Positions 1 to 5,160 of a DNA stretch of 5,160 nt are shown piece by piece. Every line of letters begins with the position of its first letter. Positions within the stretch are counted from its first letter, which is position 1. A program made the translations under genes and the position numbers. Origin of the DNA: an uncultured Lacticaseibacillus sp. (GTDB lineage Bacteria > Bacillota > Bacilli > Lactobacillales > Lactobacillaceae); assembly GCA_934293835.1 (NCBI GenBank), contig CAKQZO010000120.1:1-5160 (forward strand), given 5' to 3'. The notes beneath the pieces were generated by a model. That model saw only the letters and a program-made list of their open reading frames with translations. It ran no database searches and was not told the DNA's origin.

Positions 1-909
1 GGCATATGTGTCTTGCAATCCCGGAATCACACAGACTTCGCCAGCATCAACCCGCGAGACCGCAGTGGCTTTCGTCACATTATATAAGCGCAACTGGTTG
101 ACCTTTTGCTCACCCAATAGCGCTTGCTTCGGCACCAGCGACCCGCCATAGAGGCGCAACCACGTCAGACGCTCACCATTGGCGTGCGTAATCTTGAAGA
201 CGCGCGCACCGAACTCGGTCAGTGGTTTCAATGAGGTTGTCCACCGTTGTAGCCCCGCAAGCAAGTCACCGACGCCTGCCAATTTCAACGCCGACCCAAA
301 AAACACCGGAAAAATCTGCCGTTGGGCGATCATCGTCTGCACCTGAGTTGTGGTCAACACCCCGTCTTCAAGATAAGCTTCGAGCACCGTATCATCTTGA
401 ACGGCGATTGCCTCTTGCGTCTCGGCGGTTAACTCAGCGCCGTCAAACACCACACAACCTGCTGCACAATTTGCTTGCAAGTCAGCAAGCACGCGCTCAC
501 GGTCGGCGCCCACGGCATCCATCTTGTTCACAAAGATGAAGGTTGGAACATGATTGCGCTGCAATAGCGCCCACAGCGTCCGGGTATGCGCCTGCACGCC
601 CGCCGTCGCAGAGACAACCAAAATCGCATAATCCAAAACACTCAGGACTTGTTCTGTGGTGCTTGCAAAATCGAGATGCCCTGGGGTATCGAGCAATGTC
701 AGCCGTAAATCTTGATAGCGCAATTCTGCTTGATGTGAAAAAATCGTGATGCCGCGCGCCTTTTCCAGTGCATCAGTGTCTAAAAACGCGTCACCGTTAT
801 CGACACGCCCCAACTGCTTGAGATTGCCTGCCTGATACAACATCGCCTCGGATAAGGTGGTCTTCCCTGCATCGACATGCGCCACAATTCCTGCAACAAT
901 CGCCTTCAT
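1..909 (-). CDS. EF-G-like GTPase, TetM/TetO ribosomal-protection type (3' end cut off)
   Basis: The first 303 codons are present and the gene runs off the left edge; full-length relatives are about 640-660 residues. The visible part is the GTP-binding domain and the start of domain II. All five G motifs are present: P-loop AHVDAGKTT (10-18), RGITI (52-56), DTPGH (74-78), NKMD (128-131) and GSA (205-207). The spacing and flanking residues (VDAGKTTLSEAMLYQAG, SVLDYAILVVSATAGVQAHTR) resemble TetM more than housekeeping EF-G. Proteins of this family bind the ribosome and hydrolyse GTP; TetM/TetO dislodge tetracycline, while many chromosomal homologues in lactobacilli have no shown resistance role. 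The ATG at 909 follows an excellent SD (AGGAGGGG, 913-920) by three bases, somewhat close. The domain IV loop tips that decide drug release are outside the window, so resistance cannot be judged. Family confident, role uncertain. Confidence 0.9.
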   Translation of the reverse strand, partial: MKAIVAGIVAHVDAGKTTLSEAMLYQAGNLKQLGRVDNGDAFLDTDALEKARGITIFSHQAELRYQDLRLTLLDTPGHLDFASTTEQVLSVLDYAILVVSATAGVQAHTRTLWALLQRNHVPTFIFVNKMDAVGADRERVLADLQANCAAGCVVFDGAELTAETQEAIAVQDDTVLEAYLEDGVLTTTQVQTMIAQRQIFPVFFGSALKLAGVGDLLAGLQRWTTSLKPLTEFGARVFKITHANGERLTWLRLYGGSLVPKQALLGEQKVNQLRLYNVTKATAVSRVDAGEVCVIPGLQDTYA

Positions 910-936
910 AGTCCCCTCCTCAGTTTCGTTATTCCT

Positions 937-964
937 ATCATACCGCAACCCCAGAGCAAAACAA
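937..964 (-). promoter_or_regulatory. putative promoter of the EF-G-like GTPase gene
   Basis: Read on the minus strand, TATGAT (937-942) is one base off the -10 consensus. TTGTTT (959-964) is a weak -35, with a 16-base spacer. Transcription would start near 930, giving a leader of about 20 bases that holds the SD. The -35 lies inside the U-tract of the preceding terminator, so the gene may also receive read-through. Inference from motif match only. Confidence 0.45.
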
Positions 965-985
965 AAACCCCGCCAGCGGCGAGGT
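958..985 (-). terminator. rho-independent terminator of the small unknown gene
   Basis: On the minus strand an 8-bp stem (ACCTCGCC with GGCGGGGT, one T-G wobble; arms 978-985 and 967-974) closes a three-base GCT loop. It runs into TTTTTGTTTT (958-967). It begins 11 bases after the stop codon of the upstream gene, the expected place for an intrinsic terminator. Confidence 0.8.
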
Positions 986-996
986 TAACAGCGGAA

Positions 997-1383
997 CTAT
1001 TCACAAACCAAAATGATGTCTTGCACGTCTTCGTGAATGTATAAGCAAGTCGCTTTGTTATCTTCAAGATACCATCCCTGAGCCCCCGCCGCTTTGGCAT
1101 CGCTGAGTAACTGGGTGATGTCAACATTTGAAAACGAGGCGTCTGCGCCGACTGCCGAGTCGTCGGCATTGCTAGTCGCCGTCACGTTCAACAGCTGGTC
1201 TGACGAATCAAACCGGGCCTGAAAGCAGGTGACGGTGGTCATGCCCACGCGGGCGCAGGCAAAGGTTTCCTGCAGATGCGTGCTCGAAACAGATTCAACA
1301 ATCGTGGTCGGGATCCCCGAGAAGTTAGCTAAGCGCCTCTTTACTGATGCTTCGTTAAACGCGCGTGTTAAGACTGCTACCAT
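997..1383 (-). CDS. hypothetical protein, small and acidic
   Basis: I do not recognise this 128-residue protein. It has no obvious signal peptide, no membrane segment and no known catalytic motif. It starts with a basic stretch (R7, K15-R17) and is acidic after about residue 58 (roughly 16 Asp/Glu against 8 Lys/Arg overall). A low-complexity Asn/Asp/Ser/Ala segment lies at about 66-88. The C-terminal part (about 89-128) reads like an alternating helix-strand unit ending in hydrophobic strands (TCLYIHED, IILVCE). Four cysteines (43, 53, 113, 127) are scattered with no metal-site pattern. I chose the ATG at 1383 over the one two codons upstream (1389) because AAAGGGAG is 8 bases from 1383 but only 2 from 1389. 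A good promoter, SD and terminator make it a real single-gene unit. A cytosolic location is inferred. Confidence 0.75.
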   Translation of the reverse strand: MVAVLTRAFNEASVKRRLANFSGIPTTIVESVSSTHLQETFACARVGMTTVTCFQARFDSSDQLLNVTATSNADDSAVGADASFSNVDITQLLSDAKAAGAQGWYLEDNKATCLYIHEDVQDIILVCE

Positions 1384-1391
1384 GGTCATGA

Positions 1392-1399
1392 CTCCCTTT
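1392..1399 (-). promoter_or_regulatory. ribosome binding site that decides the start of the unknown gene
   Basis: AAAGGGAG on the minus strand. Two in-frame ATGs follow, at 1389 and 1383. Only the second has a normal SD-to-ATG gap (8 bases), so the annotated protein starts MVAVLTRA rather than MTMVAVLT. Confidence 0.7.
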
Positions 1400-1416
1400 C
1401 TTTTAACTTTACGTTC

Positions 1417-1425
1417 ATTATATCA
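1417..1425 (-). promoter_or_regulatory. extended -10 promoter of the unknown gene
   Basis: TGATATAAT on the minus strand is a perfect TATAAT with the TGn extension. The hexamer 17 bases upstream (TCAGCA) matches only half of the -35 consensus, so recognition probably depends on the extended -10. Predicted start near 1410, leaving about 27 bases of leader before the ATG at 1383. Confidence 0.75.
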
Positions 1426-1483
1426 CAATCGAATCCACCTGCTGATTAGAATCCCATGAACACGCTCATCTCCCCTGCAGAGT

Positions 1484-1502
1484 CCCGCCCCCCAAAGGCG
1501 GG
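1484..1502. repeat. short GC-only inverted repeat between divergent promoters
   Basis: CCCGCC (1484-1489) and GGCGGG (1497-1502) form a perfect 6-bp stem around a seven-base loop. Neither strand has a T-run after it, so it is not a convincing terminator. It lies between the two divergent promoters, upstream of the plsC -35 region, so it could be a protein-binding site or a decayed terminator; nothing in the sequence decides between these. Confidence 0.35.
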
Positions 1503-1535
1503 CGCGCTGAAAAATCTGGATGCCCAACTCGTTAA

Positions 1536-1544
1536 TGGTATAAT
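1536..1544 (+). promoter_or_regulatory. extended -10 promoter of plsC
   Basis: TGGTATAAT is a perfect -10 hexamer with the TGn extension. No good -35 is found at 16-18 bases (CTGGAT at 17). The predicted transcription start near 1551 gives a leader of about 30 bases containing the SD AAGGGAG (1568-1574). It probably drives both plsC and the downstream permease gene. Confidence 0.75.
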
Positions 1545-1581
1545 TTAAACATGCTTTTTATGACACGAAGGGAGTTCACCC

Positions 1582-2235
1582 ATGTTTTACTCTTTCATCC
1601 GCGTCGTTGCCCGAATCTTGTTGTTTATCATCAACGGCAACGCCCATTACGAAAACAAATCTGCTTTACCCGACGGTCCATATGTCCTTGTTGGTCCTCA
1701 CCGCACCTGGTGGGATCCGATATATTTTGCCATTGCCGCATCGCCGCGTAAGTTTGGCTTCATGGCCAAACAAGAACTCTTTCATAATCCGATCCTGCGC
1801 TGGATTCTCGTTCATGCCAATGCATTTGGCGTCGACCGGGCCCATCCTGGTCCCAGCGTGATCAAAACGCCTGTGAAGATGTTGAAGAATCAAGACTTGT
1901 CGATCATTATTTTCCCATCTGGCACGCGCTACTCTAGTGAGCTCAAAGGCGGTGCCGCGCTGATTGCCAAGCTCGCCAAGGTGCCGATCGTGCCGGCAGT
2001 TTATCAAGGCCCGGTCAAATTCTCGCAGTTGTTCTTGCGTCGGCGTGTCACCATTCGGTTTGGTGAACCCATCACCGTCCCGACTGGGAAGTTAACCGAA
2101 GACGTGACCAAAGCACTTGGCGATCAGATGCAGGCAAGCTTTGACGCCATTGACCGCGCCATCGACCCCACATTCCACTATGTCCCAGATACGAAGAAGT
2201 ACCTCGCCGAAAAAGAAAGCGGCAAGTTAAAGTAA
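1582..2235 (+). CDS. plsC: 1-acyl-sn-glycerol-3-phosphate acyltransferase
   Basis: PlsC adds the second acyl chain to lysophosphatidic acid, making phosphatidic acid for membrane phospholipids at the cytoplasmic face of the membrane. The 217 residues fit the short Gram-positive form. A hydrophobic N-terminal helix (about 3-18) precedes the acyltransferase motifs in order: the catalytic HX4D box as HRTWWD (His40, Asp45), GVDR (83-86), FPSGTR (111-116) and VPIVPA (134-139). Ser instead of Glu in motif III is shared, as I recall, with Bacillus subtilis PlsC, as is the PGPSxIKTPxKxLK segment (89-102), so the active site looks intact. The ATG at 1582 is 7 bases after AAGGGAG (1568-1574). The permease gene starts 30 bases downstream with no terminator between, suggesting co-transcription. 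Function is assigned confidently from motifs; acyl donor preference cannot be read. Confidence 0.93.
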   Translation: MFYSFIRVVARILLFIINGNAHYENKSALPDGPYVLVGPHRTWWDPIYFAIAASPRKFGFMAKQELFHNPILRWILVHANAFGVDRAHPGPSVIKTPVKMLKNQDLSIIIFPSGTRYSSELKGGAALIAKLAKVPIVPAVYQGPVKFSQLFLRRRVTIRFGEPITVPTGKLTEDVTKALGDQMQASFDAIDRAIDPTFHYVPDTKKYLAEKESGKLK

Positions 2236-2265
2236 CTGTGCTGTAATAGAAAGAAGTTAATCCAC

Positions 2266-3651
2266 ATGAGTTTATGGCAACGCCTCACGGCTAAACCCGA
2301 TCTTGATCAGACACTTCACGCCGACCACCAACTTGCACGCACCTTGACGACGCGCGACCTTGTCGCCTTAGGCATTGGCGCCGTCATCGGAACGGGGATC
2401 TTTATCCTTCCAGGTACTGTCGCCGCAACAACAAGCGGCCCGGCGATCACCCTTGCGTTCATCCTCGCGGCAGTCGTGTGCTCACTGGCGGCGATGTGCT
2501 ATGCGGAATTTGCTTCTGCTCTGCCGGTTGCCGGCTCCGCTTATGCCTACGGGAATATCGTCTTCGGCCAGATTTTCGGCTGGATCATCGGCTGGGCGTT
2601 GATTTTGGAATACATGTTGGCGGTGGCCGCAGTATCGACGAGTTTTGCCGCTTACTTCCAAAGTTTCATCGCCGGTTTTGGCTGGCACATCCCCACCGCG
2701 ATTACCGGCTCGTTCGATCCCAGTCACGGCACTTATTTCAACCTGATCGCCGTCATTGTCGTCTTGCTGATCGGAATCTTATTATCGCGAGGCATGCGCA
2801 CATCGATGGCCGTCAACCGGGCGATGGTCGTCGTGAAGCTAGGCATCATCATCTTATTCATTGCTGTGGGGGCGTTCTACGTTCGCCCAACGAACTGGCA
2901 TCCTTACATGCCGTTCGGGGCTAAGGGCATTCTCGCCGGGGCGTCGACCGTGTTCTTCGCCTACCTAGGCTTCGATGCCGTTTCCGCAAGCGCACCTGAG
3001 GTAAAAAAACCGCAAAAGACGCTTCCGCGAGGCATCATCGGCACACTGATCATTGCCACGATCCTCTATGTCTTGGTCGCAATCGTCCTCACTGGAATCG
3101 TGCGCTACACCAAGCTTGACGTTGCCGACCCTGTCTCGTTTGCACTCAACGTGATTCACCAGCCGAAGCTATCTGGCATCATCGCGTTAGGGGCGTTGGC
3201 AGGAATGTTTACGATGATGGTGACGATGATTTACTCCTCCAGCCGGTTGGTTTATGCGATCGGGCGTGACCGTCTTTTGCCACGCTGGTTTGGCAAAGTA
3301 ACACACCAGCTCCCGCTGAATGCACTTTGGACGGTCACGATTATCATTGCAATCATGGGCGGATTTGTTCCACTGACACAGCTCGTCAACTTGGTCAACA
3401 TCGGCACCCTGATTGCATTCGCTTTCGTCTCGATCGGCATCATCCCCTTGCGCAAACACGAACTCATCAACAACGATGGGTTCAAGGTGCCCGGTTATCC
3501 GGTTATCCCAGTCATCAGTTTCTTATTCTGCTTGTTGTTGATGAGTCAGCTGAGCAAGGAGACTTGGTTAATGAGCCTTATCTGGTTTGCATTCGGCATG
3601 ATCATCTATTTTGCTTATGGGTTCCGTCATGCCCGAACCACGACTCTTTGA
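2266..3651 (+). CDS. APC-family amino acid permease (YfnA/BcaP-like)
   Basis: A 461-residue integral membrane transporter with 12 predicted helices at roughly 32-54, 59-82, 98-125, 157-175, 186-206, 222-243, 257-280, 302-325, 352-372, 375-395, 412-428 and 433-453. The broken helix 1 carries GIGAVIGTGIF (36-46), which in the APC superfamily contacts the substrate amino and carboxyl groups. Helix 6 has FFAYLGFDAVSA (230-241), followed by the family loop EVKKPQKTLPRGI (245-257). This places it in the cationic amino acid transporter branch (TC 2.A.3.3), with YfnA of Bacillus and the branched-chain permease BcaP of Lactococcus. Uptake is probably proton-coupled. The substrate cannot be assigned: cationic, branched-chain and other neutral amino acids are all possible. 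The SD is weak (GAAAGAAG, 2249-2256, 9 bases before the ATG), suggesting lower translation than plsC. It ends 10 bases before a strong hairpin. Confidence 0.92.
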   Translation: MSLWQRLTAKPDLDQTLHADHQLARTLTTRDLVALGIGAVIGTGIFILPGTVAATTSGPAITLAFILAAVVCSLAAMCYAEFASALPVAGSAYAYGNIVFGQIFGWIIGWALILEYMLAVAAVSTSFAAYFQSFIAGFGWHIPTAITGSFDPSHGTYFNLIAVIVVLLIGILLSRGMRTSMAVNRAMVVVKLGIIILFIAVGAFYVRPTNWHPYMPFGAKGILAGASTVFFAYLGFDAVSASAPEVKKPQKTLPRGIIGTLIIATILYVLVAIVLTGIVRYTKLDVADPVSFALNVIHQPKLSGIIALGALAGMFTMMVTMIYSSSRLVYAIGRDRLLPRWFGKVTHQLPLNALWTVTIIIAIMGGFVPLTQLVNLVNIGTLIAFAFVSIGIIPLRKHELINNDGFKVPGYPVIPVISFLFCLLLMSQLSKETWLMSLIWFAFGMIIYFAYGFRHARTTTL

Positions 3652-3661
3652 CCACCAAAAT

Positions 3662-3708
3662 GCGCGTCTGTCCAAACCTGAGATCCAGGCTTGGATAGAC
3701 GCGCTTTT
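3662..3708. terminator. bidirectional rho-independent terminator between convergent genes
   Basis: Two 19-base arms (3662-3680 and 3686-3704) pair with one A-C mismatch and one G-T wobble around the loop AGATC. On the plus strand the stem is followed by TTTTCATTT (3705-3713), 10 bases after the permease stop. On the minus strand it is followed by ATTTTGG, and its first arm begins 11 bases after the folP stop. It therefore probably ends both transcripts, more strongly on the plus strand. Confidence 0.9.
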
Positions 3709-3715
3709 CATTTAG

Positions 3716-4834
3716 CTAAGCTTGCGGTAACCAGTATGCGGATTCAATGGTTTGCAGCATTCGCCGTAACTGAACCGTTTCGGCGACATCGTGAACGCGC
3801 AAGATATTCCCCCCGCGCAGAAACATGGCACTCTCCGCGATCAGCGTCACCGGCAAGCGGTCATCTTTGGCCAGATGAAATAGTTGTGCACCGAAGCCTT
3901 TGCGGGAGATCGCAACCATCAGCGGCCGGTGAAACTCGTTTAACATGTCGATATTGCGCATCATTGCATAATCTTGTTGCCCGTCTGCAACCTTGGCGTA
4001 GCCGATTCCTTGATCTAACGCGATCCGCTCTAATGCGATCCCAGCATCAGTCAACGCCTTGAGGTTCGTCGTGAAGAAGTCTCGCATTTCACGCGTCAAG
4101 TCAGTATACTCCCGGTCACGATTACTATGCATCGTCAACAGACCGGCAGTGGTCGGCGCGAGGAGCGCTAGCTTGCGGGGATCATCAGTGAAGCCATTCA
4201 CGTCGTTGATGATATCCACCCCGGCTGCAACTGCAACCGCCATGACCGGATATTTGTACGTGTCGATTGCGATCGGCAGCTTCGGAAAAGTCTGGCGCAA
4301 AAATGTCAAAACCGGTTTAACCCGCGCAAGCTCCACTTCCGGCGAAATCTCGGTGAATCCAGGCCGCGTCGTCTGGCCACCGACCTCAACGACATCGACC
4401 CCTGCGGCGACCATACTCGCGACTTGCGTGCGCATCGCCTGTTCGGCAACGAAGCGACCCCCATCATAAAATGAGTCTGGCGAAACATTCAAGATCCCAT
4501 ACACCAGCGGTTTCCGTGAGACATTGAAACGATGAGTCCCCGCCTGCCACCAAATCTGGTGGCGGGCCTGAATCGCGGTCAAATCCGCTGCGGCATCGGC
4601 AAAGCCAGCAGCCGTCAAAGCCGCGATCAGTGGCGTGACCGCCCCGTGTGGCACCAGAACTTGTGCGTCTTGCGCAACGAGATCAAACTGGTGCCACAGC
4701 GTTATCAAGGCCTTCATCTGATTCGGCTGCGCCTCAAATTGCAACCACAGCTGGCGGTCGCGAGTGAGTGCTGCTTCTAGCTGACGATCAGCAAGTGTTT
4801 GAGGCGCGGTGACGTTCAACTCAGTGATGTGCAT
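3716..4834 (-). CDS. folP: dihydropteroate synthase with long N-terminal extension
   Basis: FolP condenses 6-hydroxymethyl-dihydropterin pyrophosphate with p-aminobenzoate to give dihydropteroate, and is the sulfonamide target. The DHPS barrel covers about residues 108-367. Motifs in order: GILNVSPDSFYDGG (113-126), GGQTTRPG (152-159), AIDTYK (189-194), NDVNGF (210-215), MHSNR (235-239), DQGIGYAK (274-281), SRKG (310-313) and RVHDV (346-350). Counterparts of Escherichia coli Asn22, Thr62, Arg63, Asp96, Asn115, Asp185, Lys221, Arg255 and His257 are all kept. Positions that are normally near-invariant differ (GGES to GGQT, DPG to DQG, SRKS to SRKG). About 105 residues precede the barrel, making 372 in all against about 280 in E. 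coli; I do not recognise that region. The ATG at 4834 follows AGGAGG by 5 bases, and the SD overlaps the stop of the upstream HAM1-like gene, indicating an operon with translational coupling. Confidence 0.92.
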   Translation of the reverse strand: MHITELNVTAPQTLADRQLEAALTRDRQLWLQFEAQPNQMKALITLWHQFDLVAQDAQVLVPHGAVTPLIAALTAAGFADAAADLTAIQARHQIWWQAGTHRFNVSRKPLVYGILNVSPDSFYDGGRFVAEQAMRTQVASMVAAGVDVVEVGGQTTRPGFTEISPEVELARVKPVLTFLRQTFPKLPIAIDTYKYPVMAVAVAAGVDIINDVNGFTDDPRKLALLAPTTAGLLTMHSNRDREYTDLTREMRDFFTTNLKALTDAGIALERIALDQGIGYAKVADGQQDYAMMRNIDMLNEFHRPLMVAISRKGFGAQLFHLAKDDRLPVTLIAESAMFLRGGNILRVHDVAETVQLRRMLQTIESAYWLPQA

Positions 4835-4839
4835 TTTAT

Positions 4840-4846
4840 CCTCCTA
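4840..4846 (-). promoter_or_regulatory. folP ribosome binding site overlapping the upstream stop codon
   Basis: On the minus strand TAGGAGG contains both the TAG stop (4846-4844) of the HAM1-like gene and the AGGAGG SD (4845-4840) of folP, with 5 bases to the folP ATG. Ribosomes ending the first gene sit on the SD of the second, a typical arrangement for coupled translation and equal yield. Confidence 0.85.
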
Positions 4847-5160
4847 GGCAAACAGCGTATTCAGTGCACGAGCGCGAGGCAAGTAGCCTCGCCGCATCGA
4901 ACTAGACATCTCGGCAAGCGTCAGCGCTTCGCCTTCAGGAACCAAGACTCGATCGAATCCGCGACTATTGTCTCCCCGTGCTTCGGGCGCCACGACCGCC
5001 TCTAGGACCCCGTGGGCACTGATCAGCGTGCCATTCGGCGAAGCCAGCACCAACACGCTGATCAGTCGTGCCCGTCGATCGGTCAGCGGCGCCATCAATG
5101 CTTGCAAGGCCGCGTTGGTCTCAGTCCGCGGCAACTCTCTGGCAGTCTGCACCCCGAGAT
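4844..5160 (-). CDS. HAM1/RdgB-family nucleotide pyrophosphatase, Xtp1-like (5' end cut off)
   Basis: Only the last 104 codons are in the window and the frame stays open through the right edge; full-length members are about 190-200 residues. A GTG at 5152 is an internal Val codon, not the start. Recognisable family blocks are GVQTAR (compare PGVYSAR), RRARLISVLVLASPNG (compare the central RRARF...LA.PDG strand), GVLEAVVAPEARGDN followed by GFDRVLVPEG (compare GYDPIFVPEG), LAEMS, and the C-terminal PRARAL (compare SHRARAL). Typical members hydrolyse XTP and dITP to monophosphates, cleaning the nucleotide pool. Here GYDP has become GFDR, the conserved Lys before the last motif is Arg, and SHR is LPR, so purine recognition is probably altered. 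Its position directly before folP matches xtp1 of the L. plantarum folate cluster as I recall it. It may instead remove pyrophosphate from dihydroneopterin triphosphate. Family is well supported; the pterin role is inference. Confidence 0.82.
   Translation of the reverse strand, partial: LGVQTARELPRTETNAALQALMAPLTDRRARLISVLVLASPNGTLISAHGVLEAVVAPEARGDNSRGFDRVLVPEGEALTLAEMSSSMRRGYLPRARALNTLFA

Noticed and set aside
222..749. Two plus-strand ORFs (222-539 and 543-749) inside the GTPase gene region.
   Set aside because: They are antisense shadows of an open minus-strand frame carrying all five GTPase motifs; they are rich in Arg/Pro/Ser with no recognisable domain.
1..909. Calling the GTPase a tetracycline resistance gene.
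   Set aside because: Only the G domain and part of domain II are visible; these do not separate resistance proteins from native EF-G paralogues, and there is no mobile or attenuator context.
1484..1502. The GC inverted repeat as a terminator for either flanking gene.
   Set aside because: There is no T-run on either strand, and no gene ends next to it; both neighbours start here.
1456..1548. A 30-codon ORF starting ATG AAC ACG upstream of plsC.
   Set aside because: No SD precedes it, it runs through the hairpin and the plsC -10 box, and most of it lies upstream of the predicted plsC transcription start.
1551..1751. An ORF overlapping the start of plsC in another frame.
   Set aside because: Its ATG is at the predicted transcription start with no room for an SD, and the protein has no family character while plsC in the other frame has every motif.
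1915..1932. FPSGTR in PlsC instead of the FPEGTR found in E. coli, suggesting an altered enzyme.
   Set aside because: As I recall, B. subtilis PlsC has the same FPSGTR and the same surrounding residues, so this is a normal Bacilli subfamily form.
5150..5152. GTG as a start codon for the HAM1-like gene.
   Set aside because: The frame remains open upstream to the window edge, and the residues there align with the family's PGVYSAR block, so the GTG encodes an internal Val.

Overview
The window looks like chromosome of a lactic acid bacterium, most likely of the Lacticaseibacillus casei/paracasei/rhamnosus group. Reasons are the Bacilli-type Shine-Dalgarno (SD) sequences (AGGAGG, AAGGGAG), near-consensus TATAAT boxes, a base composition near or slightly above 50 % GC, and the protein types present. 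The genus is an inference; I could not run a search. There are six protein genes (two cut by the window edges), four promoter or ribosome-binding signals, two intrinsic terminators and one short unassigned hairpin. I see no RNA gene, mobile element, CRISPR array or long repeat, and no gene-free stretch reaches 300 bases.

Left third, minus strand (1-1425): a small acidic protein of unknown function is read from a strong extended -10 promoter and ends at a rho-independent hairpin. It is followed downstream by the first 303 codons of an elongation-factor-G-like GTPase of the TetM/TetO ribosomal-protection type, which appears to have its own promoter overlapping the terminator tail.

Middle, plus strand (1536-3708): a promoter divergent from the unknown gene drives plsC (1-acylglycerol-3-phosphate acyltransferase). 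A 12-helix APC-family amino acid permease begins 30 bases after plsC, with no terminator between them, so the two are probably a bicistronic unit. They end at a long hairpin that appears to serve both strands.

Right third, minus strand (3716-5160): the end of a folate-biosynthesis operon converges on the same hairpin. Its last gene is folP (dihydropteroate synthase). Immediately upstream is the 3' end of a HAM1/RdgB-family nucleotide pyrophosphatase, whose stop codon overlaps the folP SD. This matches the xtp1-folP order I recall from the Lactobacillus plantarum folate cluster (folB-folK-folE-folC-xtp1-folP). There the HAM1-like protein is a candidate for removing pyrophosphate from 7,8-dihydroneopterin triphosphate before the FolB, FolK and FolP steps.

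The most interesting observation is that this HAM1-like protein has lost the usual Ser-His of its base-recognition motif, as expected if it handles a pterin rather than a purine nucleotide. The rest of the window looks like ordinary chromosomal housekeeping sequence; I found no convincing new multi-gene system.
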